From the NCBI GenBank assembly GCA_032622095.1, contig CP136067.1:50507899-50571898 (forward strand): a stretch of DNA of 64,000 bases, given 5' to 3'. Below are positions 44,609 through 55,864 of the stretch, one piece after another (the stretch's first letter is position 1; each line of letters opens with the position of its first letter). The notes under the pieces are model-generated. The model had not been told where the DNA came from. It did no database searches and saw only the letters and a list, made by a program, of their open reading frames with translations. Both the position numbers and the translations under genes were made by a program. This stretch comes from Siphonodentalium dalli (lineage: Eukaryota > Mollusca > Scaphopoda > Gadilida > Siphonodentaliidae).

Positions 44609-45487
44609 TTTGTCCCCCGACGTTCCGTCGGAGGACTATAGAAATGACCCTCGTCCGTCCGTCCGTGCGTCCGTGCTTCCGAGATTGGGTACCTTCATTG
44701 TGTAATCAACTCCTCCTACAGTTTTAAACGTAGAGATTTGAAACTCTGGGATATTGTTCCTAACATGTTGGTGATTTGCAACATCTATATAGCTAATAAA
44801 AAAATTCATTTTTTCCATATTTTTGGGGGGTTTTCGACTTAGAAAATTTGGAACATTTTTGCCTTTTGGATGAGATTGGGTACCTTCATGGTGTAATCAA
44901 CTCCTCCTACAGTTTTAAATGTAGAGATTTGAAACTCTGGGATATTGTTCCTAACATGTTGTTGATTTGCAACATCTATATAGCTAATAAAAAAATTCAT
45001 TTTTTCCATATTTTCAGGGGGTTTTTGACTTAGAAAATTTGGAACATTTTTGCCTTTTGGATGAGATTGGGTACCTTCAAGGTGTAATCAACTCCTCCTA
45101 CAGTTTTAAATGTAGAGATTTTAAACTCTGGGATATTGTTCCTAACATGTTGGTGATTTGCAACATCTATATAGCTAATCAAAAATATCATTTTTTCCAT
45201 ATTTTTGGGGGGTTTTCGACTTAGAAAATTTGGAACATTTTTGCCTTTTGGATGAGATTGGGTACCTTCATGGTGTAATCAACTCCTCCTACAGTTTTAA
45301 ATGTAGAGATTTGAAACTCTGGGATATTGTTCTTAACATGTTGGTGATTTGCAACATCTATATAGCTAATACAAAAATATAATTTTTTCGCGTTTGCATG
45401 CGTTTGTTCATCGGGTTGTTTTGTCCAAGAAATTTTGCCAAGAAACAAATCCAATCATGAAGTTTACCACTCGAGTCGGGGGACATG
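44609..45487 (+). mobile_element. Repeat-bearing insertion with TCCCCCGAC ends
   Basis: Left GTCCCCCGACGTTCCGTCGG and right ACTCGAGTCGGGGGAC are inverted at their tips. The start has CGTCCGTCCGTCCGTGCGTC, then the 191-bp array. No ORF of interest. Confidence 0.6.
44680..45390 (+). repeat. Tandem repeat, 191-bp unit
   Basis: GATTGGGTACCTTCA begins units at 44683, 44874, 45065 and 45256, 191 bp apart. Each has CAACTCCTCCTACAGTTTTA and TTGCAACATCTATATAGCTA. Frames of 61-77 codons are periodic by-products. Confidence 0.92.
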
Positions 45488-45830
45488 TGGTCTGCGACCT
45501 TTTATTTAGTTTTAGTTTAGTTTCTCTACATCCCCAAATTGGCAGACAACACATTACATAATTGAGGTTCCCAATGGGTGAATGAGTGTACATCACAATA
45601 TTCACCATTTGTAAACTTCAATCTGAGTCTATGTCTCCCATAGCAGATGAGGCCTGAGCAGAATGAGGTCCCCAGAGGGTGAATTTGGTGATGGTAGCCC
45701 GCTATGCGGGATAGCATCACTAAATTCACCCTCTGGGGACCTCATTCTGCAAATGATAGGCACACTAAATTCAGACTTGCATACAATTCCCTGGTTTTGT
45801 AAATTACTTGGGGGGATTCTGCATATACAT

Positions 45831-46720
45831 CAGTGTTCACGCTGGCCCAGAAATTCCTTTAGCCATTATTTTAGCCACATGCCAATTTCTTTTAGCCACT
45901 TTGAATTTACTTTAGCCACTTGTTTGAGAAATATTTTTGCGATAAATTGAATGTATATTACATTTTATTGACAAAAGAAAACAATAACAATGTAATATGA
46001 GCAATGACTTCCTGCCAAGCGATTCCACATACAATGAAAGTTTTTAGACCATCGAAAATAACAACAAATTGCGGTGTATTAACATATAGCGAAAATATGC
46101 AATACGATATCTGAACGCAACCTGAAGTTTTATTTGTTCGCGAGTTTGTGCATAGTTTTATCTATGCCTATGCGTATCTAGTGCATATTTGTTCAATTCG
46201 CAGGAAAATAGTAAGTATACCCTGGGGACTACGCAATTAGGATAATTTTAATCGCGGCTAGTTGGACAGATCGATCGGTTTTGTAAAAAGTTGGAATTAA
46301 TTAATAGGGATCAAACTGCAAATGAAAGAAATTCATTTTGGAAACTTGACTCGCAACAAAACCGTCCGTCACTTAAAGTGATTAAACATCTTTCCCCACT
46401 CAAAAGTTGCGTTTATTACAACACAAAGGGTCTGCCATTGACACTGCATGAAATCAACACCAATGTACACCTATTACTAATTGCTCCAAGCACATCGGAT
46501 CGCATAACATACACGAAGTGGCGATGCTTTTGTTGTACGGATGTCAGCTGCGCGTGATGTTATTTGACTGATGACTGCTGGTGTGTGTATAATCGCCACC
46601 ATGTCCAGATGGACATATATGAGAGGAAATTAATTTAGCCATTTTTTTCGTCATTTGGTCATTTTTTTCGCCATTTACAATTTATTTTCGCCAATGGCTC
46701 TACCGCCAGCGTGAACACTG
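45831..46720 (+). mobile_element. Non-autonomous hAT element, second copy
   Basis: Ends CAGTGTTCACGCTGG and inverse (CCAGCGTGAACACTG). Identical ATATACAT flanks (45823-45830; 46721-46728). 'TTTAGCCA'-type subterminal motifs. Same TIR family as 9106-10460; the interior is not visibly related. Confidence 0.92.
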
Positions 46721-46852
46721 ATATACATCCATTACTTCTGGGGTTTGTAGTCTACACTATAACGAGCTACTGTAATCGAAAACTTGTTATAATTTTACCT
46801 AATTTTATTACAATAATTTGTGTGCACTACTAGCACTTAGTGTAATTAGTAT

Positions 46853-47336
46853 CAGGGTTCACGCTTTCGGTGGCCAAATTGGGCAATGGTCAAAAAGTTT
46901 CAAGGCTATATTCAACAATAGCCTCTCAAATTATCATCAGCTCCTTGAAACCCTTAATCAGTTATCAGCTAATTAGCAGTTGCTCGCTTGTGTAAAAATA
47001 ACAATTTATCTGAAGTCATGCATGCTTACTTATCAAAACAAAGATGATTAAATACTTTCTTAATCAAGTGATGACATACGTTGACGACTAGACCTAAGTT
47101 TTTGCTGTTCCCTTCCGTGCGTATTTCCATTGTCCAACCTTGGTCCAACTATCAATTTTTCTGTTACGTTAGTGTATGTTTCTCTATATTTTTGTTTCAG
47201 ATTCTGTTTTATAGATGATCCCATATTTTTATTTTATTTTTAATTTGGCCAAAGCTTGTGACAAATGCCCAAAAAAATTCAGAAATGGCAAAAAAAATTG
47301 GCCGAAAGAATTTCCTGGTCAGCGGCGTGAATCCTG
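46853..47336 (+). mobile_element. Non-autonomous hAT element, third (diverged) copy
   Basis: Ends CAGGGTTCACGCTTTCGG and inverse of CAGGATTCACGCCGCTGACC; flanks ATTAGTAT and ACTAGCAT (6/8). GGCCAAATT/TTGGCC subterminal repeats. Confidence 0.65.
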
Positions 47337-47362
47337 ACTAGCATAATCCTCAACTGAATCTA

Positions 47363-47575
47363 CAGTAATGCCCTAATTAATCGACTCCTTAGCCACAGCA
47401 GAATTATGGGTAACTTTTCAGGATTTAGTCGGAAATATGGCTTATTGCCATTCATCGGAAAGCTCTCGGGGAGAGCTTTCCGATGAATGGCAACAAGCCA
47501 AATTTCCGACTAAATCCTGAAAAGTTACCCATAATTCTGCTGTGGTAAAGGAGTCTATTAATTATGGCATTACTG
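47363..47575. mobile_element. Family B palindromic MITE, copy B3
   Basis: TA-flanked, near-perfect 213-bp palindrome; CAGTAATGCCCTAATTAATC start, GAGAGC centre. Confidence 0.93.
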
Positions 47576-47577
47576 TA

Positions 47578-47632
47578 TTTTGTCAAATATTTTCCATTGA
47601 ATATATGGTAGCAGCAACAGCCATAAATGGCT
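47578..47632 (+). repeat. 55-bp sequence repeated at 54819-54873
   Basis: TTTTGTCAAATATTTTCCAT ... CCATAAATGGCT immediately follows a family B copy in both places. The rest of this copy (to about 47655) resembles the right end of family F. Confidence 0.85.
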
Positions 47633-47940
47633 GGTTTTATGTATTGTCCCCCTGTAATCAGAAGCTCCTCTGAATTCATGAAATATTTTGTCCAACTTAC
47701 CTACTAAATGCTATTTGGTTGTTCAGGGTTCAGAGGGTTGGTTAATTTTAATTTATCCAAAGACTACTTAGAAATAGTTAATCTGATGATTATTCTAAAC
47801 AGTTATTCTAATGATTATATGATTATTAAGATACTAAGTATTCATAATTCCTCCATATGAATCTGCATTATTTATAGGGCTTTAGTCTTTCATTCTCTCA
47901 AACTATTTACATATTTTTCATCCTTCTCCAATATTATGTG

Positions 47941-48101
47941 CAGTAATGCCCTAAATAATCAACTCCTTACCAACCGCAGCAGAATTATGGGTAATATTTC
48001 AGGATTTAGTCTGAAATATGGCAAAAAGTCATATTTCCGACTAAATCCTGAAAAATTACCCATTGCTGCGGTTAAGGAGTCGATTATTTAGGGCATTACT
48101 G
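47941..48101. mobile_element. Family B palindromic MITE, copy B4 (shortened)
   Basis: CAGTAATGCCCTAAATAATC ... inverse end then TA; about 50 bp of the centre is missing. Confidence 0.88.
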
Positions 48102-48103
48102 TA

Positions 48104-48682
48104 GGATCATGACATCAGAATGAGTGATCCTGTATTGTTTACTTGTTTACATCATATTTTGTTATGATCATTCCTTTGTAGCTATCGATAGTAAGGTTAA
48201 GATCTCCAGACTTGAGCATTTATCTCCATTGCTGTTTATATCCTATACGAGTGGTAGAATAAATCATCAGGGTAGTTAGCTGTACAATAGTCTGTAGATA
48301 ACCATTTCACAGCACACAAGCCTCAGTTATTTTGTATGCGTATCAGACACGCATAATACAATCTGTAGGATTGTGTGTATTTATATGCCAGTTTTTTTTT
48401 AAATGGGATGTATAATGTTATTTGTCTGTCCGTCCTTCGAGCAGCCTTCCATTTGCTTTTGGTTTCCAGGCGATAAATTTAGATAGTCTCAACTGAATGG
48501 AATCAGATTTGGTATGTGGGTTTACTAGCACAAAATACAGGTCAAGTTCGAAATTGGTTCCGCCGACCAATTTTCATCTGAGTTATGGCTCTTTTTGTTG
48601 GAATTTGCAATTAATTTTTGTTTCCGGATAATAACTTAGTAAGTCCGAACAGAATGGATTGAAATTTGGTATGTGAGTATAC
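48104..48682. other. Intergenic sequence with CGTCCGTC-type repeat
   Basis: 48415-48680 holds GTCTGTCCGTCCTTCGAGCA and two copies of 'GAATGGA...TTTGGTATGTG', a degenerate form of the CGTCCGTC-type repeats. Confidence 0.45.
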
Positions 48683-48683
48683 A

Positions 48684-49101
48684 TTGGCCTAACAATATTT
48701 ACCTTGACCTTGTAAGCCAGTGCATTCTCTTATATGTGCGAGGCTCCCTATGGAAGACTCGCTATATAAGATAATGAACTGGCACAGGAACTTTAATGCT
48801 GCACCAGCACAGCTCCCATTATGAAAGGGTTAACTCTTCGCACAGGTGATTGGCCTAACAATATTTACCTTGATCTTTTAAAGTCAGTGCATTATCTTAT
48901 ATATGCAAAGCTCCCTATGGGAGACTCGCTATATAAGAGAATGCACTGGCACAGGAACTTTAATGCTGCACAGCGTAGCTCCCATGATGAAAGGGTTAAC
49001 TCTTCGATGACTGGAGCTTGCTGAAATATTTTTTTTAATCTGTGCCAATGCATTCTCTTATATATGCGAGTCTAGCGCAGCTCCCGTCATGAAAGGGTTA
49101 A
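48684..49101 (+). mobile_element. Cluster of three family D MITE pieces
   Basis: 48684-48833 and 48848-48999 are two similar right halves, each ending in GAAAGGGTTAA. 49000-49101 is a short hybrid joining a left end (GATGACTGGAGCTTGCTGAA) directly to a right end. Tandem duplication followed by hairpin deletion is likely. Confidence 0.8.
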
Positions 49102-49104
49102 TTG

Positions 49105-49549
49105 CAAGCCTGCAAATAGCGTGTCTGTCGTTTGCAGAATGAGGTCCCCAGAGGGTGAATTTAGTGATGCTATCCCGCACAGTGGGCTAGCATCACCAAA
49201 TTCACCCTCTGGTGACCTCATTCTGCTTATGCTTCATCTTCTGGGAAGTATCTATATTATCAAATTAAGATTGTTTTTAGTTTCATTTCCCTTCTAGGAA
49301 GTCTCTATATCCCCTAATTTGCAAAAGATAAAATTCATAATTGAGGTGCCCAATGGGTGAACATCACCAACTTCAACTGGGGAACTTCAAACTGATCCTA
49401 GGTCTGCCATATCAGTTGAGGGCCTAAGCAGAATGAGGTCCCCACAGGGTGAATTTAGTTATACTAGTCTGCTATGCGGGATAGCATCACTAAATTCACC
49501 CTCTGGGGACCTCATTCTGCAAATGACAGACACGCTATTTGCAGGCTTG
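49105..49549 (+). mobile_element. Family A foldback element A8
   Basis: Ends CAAGCCTGCAAATAGCGTGT and the exact inverse; identical GTTAATTG flanks (49097-49104; 49550-49557). It inserted right at the end of the neighbouring family D piece. Two hairpins at 49134-49227 and 49430-49520. Confidence 0.93.
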
Positions 49550-50014
49550 GTTAATTGTGAATAATGAAATAATACCAGACAAAACATTCTAGATTTTGTT
49601 AAACTTGAGCGGTTGTGCCCTTTTAGTTTATGGGTTATAGTTAATTATATAGCAGGGTAATGTGCTGCCAGTTTTAAACTATTAAGCTTGTCTGTCAGAC
49701 TAGAAGACAGATTGCATGTCACCTACCTATCTGTCTCAGGTATAGTGGTCTCACCTTGTTTTATCGCATCAGGAATCATAGGCTATAGCTTGTTTCTTGA
49801 TTTATCATGTGTAATAGGCCCTGTAGAGCCTTTAACCATTTAAGGCATATTACTCGCCCCCCGAGTAGTTTTTAGAATGGCCATCTGTTGAACTTATTAT
49901 ATGAACATATCTCCAAATTACTGAATACAGATCAATCTGATGTCTTCTCTCTTCTGCAAATTTGAATTATCAGCACACCCCTGCTGCAAGTGAATAATAG
50001 ACCATACTAATGTG

Positions 50015-50189
50015 CAGTAATGCCCTAATTAATCGACTCCTTAACCACAGCAGAATTATGGGTAACTTTTCAGGATTTACCGGGGAGAGCTTTCCGATGA
50101 ATGGCAACAAGCCATATTTCAGACTAAATCCTGAAAAGTTACCCATAATTCTGCTGTGGTTAAGGAGTCGATTAATTAGGGCATTACTG
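50015..50189. mobile_element. Family B palindromic MITE, copy B5
   Basis: CAGTAATGCCCTAATTAATC start; the centre is asymmetrically deleted (GGATTTACCGGGGAGAGC). Confidence 0.9.
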
Positions 50190-50194
50190 TATAC

Positions 50195-51030
50195 TTTATG
50201 GGAGAATCCATTTAATAATGTATAAGTTCTCTCTTTGTTTTTTTACACCTCGGTCTAAAAGTAGATGTTGGAATTTCCCATTCATTATATTTAGGGATGT
50301 TTAGATATTTTTAAGCTAAGCAGACAACAGATGGAGATGTTCAGATAATAATTTCAACAAATGACATTTCATTAATTTATTAAGGATGTCAGTTGAATGA
50401 CTCGTAGTGATATGAGAAACTACTCGTCTGTGAGAATCCAGGGTTAAGATTGCATATTCATGTCATTTTTTTTGCTGAAACATGACCTCTTTCTTACCTG
50501 GAGACAGTCATGAAAGATGATATGTATGTCACATTATGCACTGCGTTGCTACTTTGTCACCATTATGGGTGGCCTTATCAGTTTGCAGATACAGGGGCAT
50601 TGGAAGAACAAAAAGGCAAGGGGGGTAAATTTCCAAGAGAAGTAACCATTCAGATTCCGAGCTTATGTTCTAAAAATTATCAAAAATAGTAAAACATGGT
50701 AGTAAAACTTTTTTGTTTATTTATAATAACCAAGTTCATTCTAATCTATCAGAGTAATTCAATTTCTATTCTGAAATGATTTTAAAGTCTTTTTGTTGGG
50801 ATTTTTATCTGCCATTCTGGAAAGACTGAACTGACCTTTACTGCATCATCCTGACCGAGTATCCCAAACTATCCTCCACTCTAAATCATCCTAAAATCAA
50901 TTCCATGACCTCTCTATGTGAGGGTGTTAGTGGGTTCATTTATAAATGTCCTCACCCCTGGTCAAGTGGTCCTGCTGAATTGCTATGATGCTGTTAGGAC
51001 AAACTGATGGTGTTAACAAAAAGTACCGTT
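50195..51030. other. Intergenic sequence without recognised feature
   Basis: Contains a family G-like fragment (TTCAGATAATAATTTCAAC near 50343). No exon with convincing signals. Confidence 0.4.
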
Positions 51031-51034
51031 ATTT

Positions 51035-52150
51035 TTAGTTGAGTTTTTTTTCCAAAACTCGACTTATAGTGTGATGAGGGACGGTGGGTGGGCGGACGGG
51101 CGGGTGGGCGACGTGTTTTGCTCATAACTCAACCGTTTATTGACGGATTAAATTTGTTTTTGGTGTGTGAGCACATATCCATGCACGTAAGCTGCATCGG
51201 GTTCGTCCGCACATTTATTACAGAGTTATGGCCCTTTGAATTTTCAGCTCGTTAGCGCGATAACTTCAACAAACGTTATACGATTTGATTGAAATTTGGT
51301 ATATAGGTGTCTCCCAAGAATATCTCGGATGAGTTCGAAAACCGGCCTGGTCTGATAAAATTTGATAGAGTTATGGCCCTTAATTAGTCATTTTTCACGA
51401 ATTTTCAGCTCGTTAGCGCGATAACTTAAACAAACGTTATCCGATTTGATTGAAATTTGGTATATAGGTGTCTCCCAAGAATATCTCGGATGAGTTCGAA
51501 AACCGGCCTGGTCCGATAAAATTTGATAGAGTTATGGCCCTTAATTAGTCATTTTTCACGAATTTTCAGCTCGTTAGCGCGATAACTTCAACAAACGTTA
51601 TCCAATTTGATTGAAATTTGGTATATAGGTGTCTCCCAAGAATATCTCGGATGAGTTCGAAAACCGGCCTGGTCCGATAAAATTTGATAGAGTTATGGCC
51701 CTTAATTAGTCATTTTTCACGAATTTTCAGCTCGTTAGCGCGATAACTTCAACAAACGTTATCCGATTTGATTGAAATTTTGATATATAGGTGTCTCCCA
51801 AGAATACCTCGGACGAGTTACAAACACCGGCCCGGTCCGATAAAATTTGATAGAGTTATGGTCCTTAAGTAGTCATTTTGTACGAATTTTGAGCTCGTTA
51901 GCGCGATAACTTCAACAAATGTCCTCCGATTTGTTTAAAATTTGGAATAGACATACTTGCCAAGAATATTTCGGACGAGTTCGAAAACCAGCCTGGCCCG
52001 ATAAAATTTGATGGAGTTATGGCCCTTAATTAGTCATTTTTCGATTTTACCTATTAATTAGTCTACCGATACTGATGCACACTAATTGGCGGTAGCCACC
52101 GGCGGTAAGCCACCGAAAACGAGACACAGCATCTCTGATGCCACCTCTTG
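51035..52150 (+). repeat. Element with 161-bp tandem repeats
   Basis: Starts with a hairpin (GTTGAGTTTTTTTTCCAAAACTCGAC at about 51037-51063) and G-rich GGGTGGGCGGACGGGCGGGT. Then CTCGTTAGCGCGATAACTT starts at 51248, 51409, 51570, 51731 and 51893, spacing 161, 161, 161 and 162. Later copies are more diverged. Confidence 0.88.
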
Positions 52151-52345
52151 TTTTTTTATTTTATTTTTTGCGGTGTTCAGATAATCTGAATATATACAGG
52201 AAAAGCCATTATGTGTATCAAGCATTCAAAAACATATTTGTTGCGAATATTTTTTTAATACAGGTTGTATTAGTTGTTGAAAATTGACTATAATCAAGAT
52301 GGTTATTCACGTCATTTTAGAAACACCAGTGCAGGCATTATTTTT

Positions 52346-52630
52346 ATGTGTACCCATACCATAGTATGGTACACATAGTGTCGATGTCCGGATTGACCAC
52401 TCGTCGTTCATCCGCCTGTCCGTCCGTCTGTCTCGCCGTCCATAGACACTTTATGCATAATGCGATAACTCAAAAGATTTTTTATCCGATCGGAACCAAA
52501 TTTTGTATATGGGTTTCACAGCCCAAAATACAGATCGTGTTTGAATATGGGTTTGATCCGATTTATTTTAAAGGAGTTATGACCCTTTTTTTCGAGAAAA
52601 AAAATCCACAAAAAAATCTGATGCTATAAC
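52346..52630 (+). repeat. CGTCCGTC-type repeat with GTACCCATACCAT hairpin
   Basis: TGTGTACCCATACCATAGTA pairs with TATGGTACACATAG; followed by GTCCGTCCGTCTGTCTCGCC and ATGCGATAACTC. Close relative of 20976-21330. Confidence 0.65.
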
Positions 52631-52736
52631 CGAGAGCTTTCCGATGAATGGCAACAAGCCATATTTCCAACTAAATCCTGAAAAGTTACCCATAATTCTG
52701 CTGTCGTTAAGAAGTCGATTACTTAGAGCATTACTG
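52631..52736 (-). mobile_element. Family B MITE, half copy B6
   Basis: Only the second arm (GAGAGCTTTCCGATGAATGG to CATTACTG) remains, followed by TA. It ends 35 bp before the candidate terminal exon. Confidence 0.85.
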
Positions 52737-52771
52737 TAGTTACATTCTCCTCCCAGTTATCTACTTTGCAG

Positions 52772-52854
52772 GTTTCAAGGATGGTCTATCTCCAAGCTCC
52801 ATGCAGAGTTCAGTCCCCTACGCAGGACTTACCGCTGCCCACACCTACACGTAA
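52772..52854 (+). CDS. Candidate terminal coding exon of an unidentified gene
   Basis: A short GC-richer island follows a good polypyrimidine acceptor (CTACTTTGCAG ending at 52771). In the frame entered with two leftover bases it reads FKDGLSPSSMQSSVPYAGLT then AAHTYT and a TAA stop at 52852-52854. An AATAAA lies about 130 bp later. The Ser/Pro-rich peptide resembles the C-terminus of a transcription or RNA-binding factor, but I do not recognise the gene and found no partner exon upstream. A second open frame across the same bases (52766-53005) looks less protein-like. It could be an alternative 3' exon or chance. Confidence 0.4.
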
Positions 52855-52981
52855 TGTGAAGAAATGTCGCATATATTTATTTGAGATTTTTTTTAGGTTA
52901 CAGTTCATTCTGCATTATTCTGAGAAACAGAACTGTCCAAATTCATTTGAAAATGGTCTAGATCAAGCCAGAAAACACTTC

Positions 52982-52987
52982 AATAAA
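52982..52987 (+). terminator. Polyadenylation signal AATAAA
   Basis: Canonical hexamer about 130 bp after the stop of the candidate terminal exon at 52772-52854. AATAAA is common by chance in AT-rich DNA, so it only adds modest support. Confidence 0.3.
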
Positions 52988-53544
52988 CATATTAGAGTTA
53001 ATTAAGAAAATACACGTGCTGGCAGCGTTCAGACATTGCGTAGCAAGGGGACTGAATTCTGTTTTGCAGCTTGGTCTATCTCTTCCTACATACGTTTTAT
53101 CACCTGTCCAGAAACGCTTCTATCAATTAATATTGATTTTATAGCATTATGTATTGCGATAATGAATTGGGACCTTTTTTTTTACTATTTTTAGATAGAG
53201 ATATGCTGCATGCAGTCTGAGTAAACTCATACCTAAATATTCATTACAACATTATATAGTCGACGTTCACCCAGACTGTGCTGCATGCTACTCTCCGAAC
53301 AATCGCAAGCCGTAAAATGTCCCAAATAGATTGTATGTATATTATTCCAGAAATTTCTAAAATCAATATTAATTGATAGAAGTGTTTCCAGACAGGGGTC
53401 TTTGATTCATATTTATTATTTTATACCAAGGAAACCAGAGGAAACTATAAATCTGTTATGGGAAGAGATAGACCATCTTTAATTTGAATTTCATCTTTTT
53501 TACCATTTTCAAATTTCCTGTTATATCGAAGCCTTGGTGCTATA

Positions 53545-53907
53545 TTAAAGGGGTACTGTACACTAAATCCAGTCATTATTATGGGACCATCTCCTTTTAT
53601 GCTCAACAGAATATATGAAACAAATGAATGAATTTGAGCCATGGATTAGTCCAAAATACATTTGAGTACTCTACAAATGATGCAAACAGCATGGTAATTA
53701 TAATAAAAATGAATTTATGACTTCAGTCATAAATTCATTTTCATTATAAATACCATATTGTTTTATACATCGTTCATAAAGTAATTGAGTGTATTTTGGA
53801 CTAATCCATGGCGAAAATTCATTCATTTGTTGCATAATATATTCTGTTGAGTAGAAAAGGAGATGGTCTGATAAATGGCAGAAGTTCGTGCACAGTACCC
53901 CTTTAAG
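53545..53907. mobile_element. Family F TTAA palindromic MITE, copy 2
   Basis: TTAA-flanked, AGGGGTACTGTACACT start and inverse end; arms of about 165 bp around ATGACTTCAGTCAT. Confidence 0.9.
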
Positions 53908-54015
53908 CCACCCAGCTCACCTCTACTCGCATACAGCAGCTTCGGGCTATCACCCACCAGTTTGTCACTACCCAGTCTGGGTTGGTGCTGATTTCTATCA
54001 CCAAAAACCATTGTA

Positions 54016-54216
54016 CAGTAATGCCCTAAATAATCGACTCCTTAACCACAGCAGAAATATGGGTCATTTTTCAGGATTTAGTCGGAAATATGGCTTGTTG
54101 CCATTCATGGTGAGAGCTTTCCGATGAATGGCAACAAGCCATATTTCCGACTAAATCCTGAAAAATTACCCATATTTCTGCTGTGGTTAAGGAGTCCATT
54201 ATTTAGAGCATTACTG
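54016..54216. mobile_element. Family B palindromic MITE, copy B7
   Basis: TA-flanked 201-bp palindrome; centre CATGGTGAGAGC. Confidence 0.93.
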
Positions 54217-54604
54217 TATGTCTAAGGAAATTTATCTCTCTTGATGTAATATTATATTGATGCATGTTTGTGAATTGTTGTGTGTTTGATAATTATTCTG
54301 TTGATTGATTGGTTATTTATAAAATTTGAATGCTAATTGGGGAATATTTAATGGGACATGAAACACTCATGGTGGGTAAATGTGAAAAATAAAAAAAAAA
54401 AGAACATGGAAAAACAGATAGACATTGTTCTTATTTTTATTATTGATAATTCTCCACGGATGAGATTTTGCATGTCAAAACCATTGTTATGTAAACATTA
54501 CTGTTACAATGAAAGTCATTTTATCAACAAACATCAAACATATCAAGCCTAATTTATTTTTGCAAATAAAATGTTTTAGTTGCAAATCTGTGTTTTCTCT
54601 AATA

Positions 54605-54958
54605 CAGTAATGCCCTAAGTAATCGACTTCTTAACCACAGCAGAATTATGGGTAACTTTTCAGGATTTAGTCGGAAATATGGCTTGTTGCCATTCATCGG
54701 AAGCTCTCCCCGAGAGCTTTCCGATGAATGGCAACAAGCCTTATTTCCGACTAAATCCTGAAAAGTTACCCATAATTCTGCTGTGGTTAAGGAGTCAGTT
54801 AATTAGGGCATTACTGTATTTTGTCAAATATTTTCCATTGAATATATGGTAGCAGCAACAGCCATAAATGGCTCAACAAGTCATATTTCCGACTAAATCC
54901 TGAAAAGTTACCCATAATTCTGCTGTGGTTAAGAAGTCGATTACTTAGAGCATTACTG
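54605..54958. mobile_element. Family B copies B8 and B9 separated by 55 bp
   Basis: B8 (54605-54816) is a full palindrome. The 55-bp segment (54819-54873) is identical to 47578-47632. B9 (54874-54958) is a second-arm half copy ending CATTACTG then TA. Confidence 0.9.
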
Positions 54959-55200
54959 TATTTGTCATTGATCTGACCTTTTGTAATGTAGACCTTCATG
55001 ATTCTATCAAAATTTGCTCAATTGTTTGTTGATAAAATGGTTAGCACTATAACAGTAATGTTACATAAGAAAGGTTTGAAAATGCAATTTCTCATCATTG
55101 AAGAGTTTAAATCAATAGTCAAATAAAAACATTCTATCTATTTTTACCATGTTCTTCTCAGTGACAATGGTTGTACAAATTTTATTATTTTTCAAATAAT

Positions 55201-55400
55201 ACAATGGCCTAAATAATCGACTCCTTAACCATAGCAGAATTATGGGTAACTTTTCAGGATTTAGTCAGAAATATGGCTTGTTGCCATTCATCAGTGAGAG
55301 CTTTCCGATGAATGGCAACAAGCCATATGTCCAACTAAATCCTGAAAAGTTACCCATAGTTCTGCTGTGGTTAATGAGTCGATTATTTAGGGCATTACTG
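55201..55400. mobile_element. Family B palindromic MITE, copy B10
   Basis: Left end eroded (ACAATGGCCTAAATAATC); right end intact and followed by TA. Confidence 0.88.
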
Positions 55401-55864
55401 TATATCCACTGCAAGTGCCTTATGTCCCTTTGACAATGTTTTGACTTTCATGCCTGGCAATTTGTCATCAAATTTCATGAAGAACTTAATGGTAGATTAG
55501 CAAACCGATTAGAGAATTCATGATCCATCTATTTTCACTCCTGTAATTTATTTAAGAATATTTATAAAATTGTCAATTTTTAGATTTCAGAGTAAATTAT
55601 GAAACATTTTTAGAGATGTATTCAGGGTACCAGGCAATTTTTTTCTTCATAAAATAAGTTATGAATACGAAGTGACACATGAAAGATACTACAATTACCT
55701 TTCTGTTATAGAATTTTCTATCCATTTATTTCATGTGTTTAGAGGGACAACATAATTGTCACATATTCAATAACAACATATAACATTGCTTGGTATATAA
55801 AATTCTAATTTATGTCACATTTGGTTTGTAACATGTTTTAAGTGGAACAAAGCCAATAGTGACA

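Larger units (their letters stand above)
44408..45779. mobile_element. Family A element A7, split by a 191-bp tandem-repeat element
   Basis: Left end CAAGCCTGAGTTTAGTGTGT, hairpin 44438-44528, then middle to about 44600. Resumes at about 45500 (TAGTTTTAGTTTAGTTTCTC) with the terminal hairpin at 45658-45750. Confidence 0.8.

Noticed and set aside
51248-52045. CRISPR-like or satellite centromere array
   Set aside because: Repeats are directly adjacent with no unique spacers, few in number, and bounded by dispersed-element sequence.
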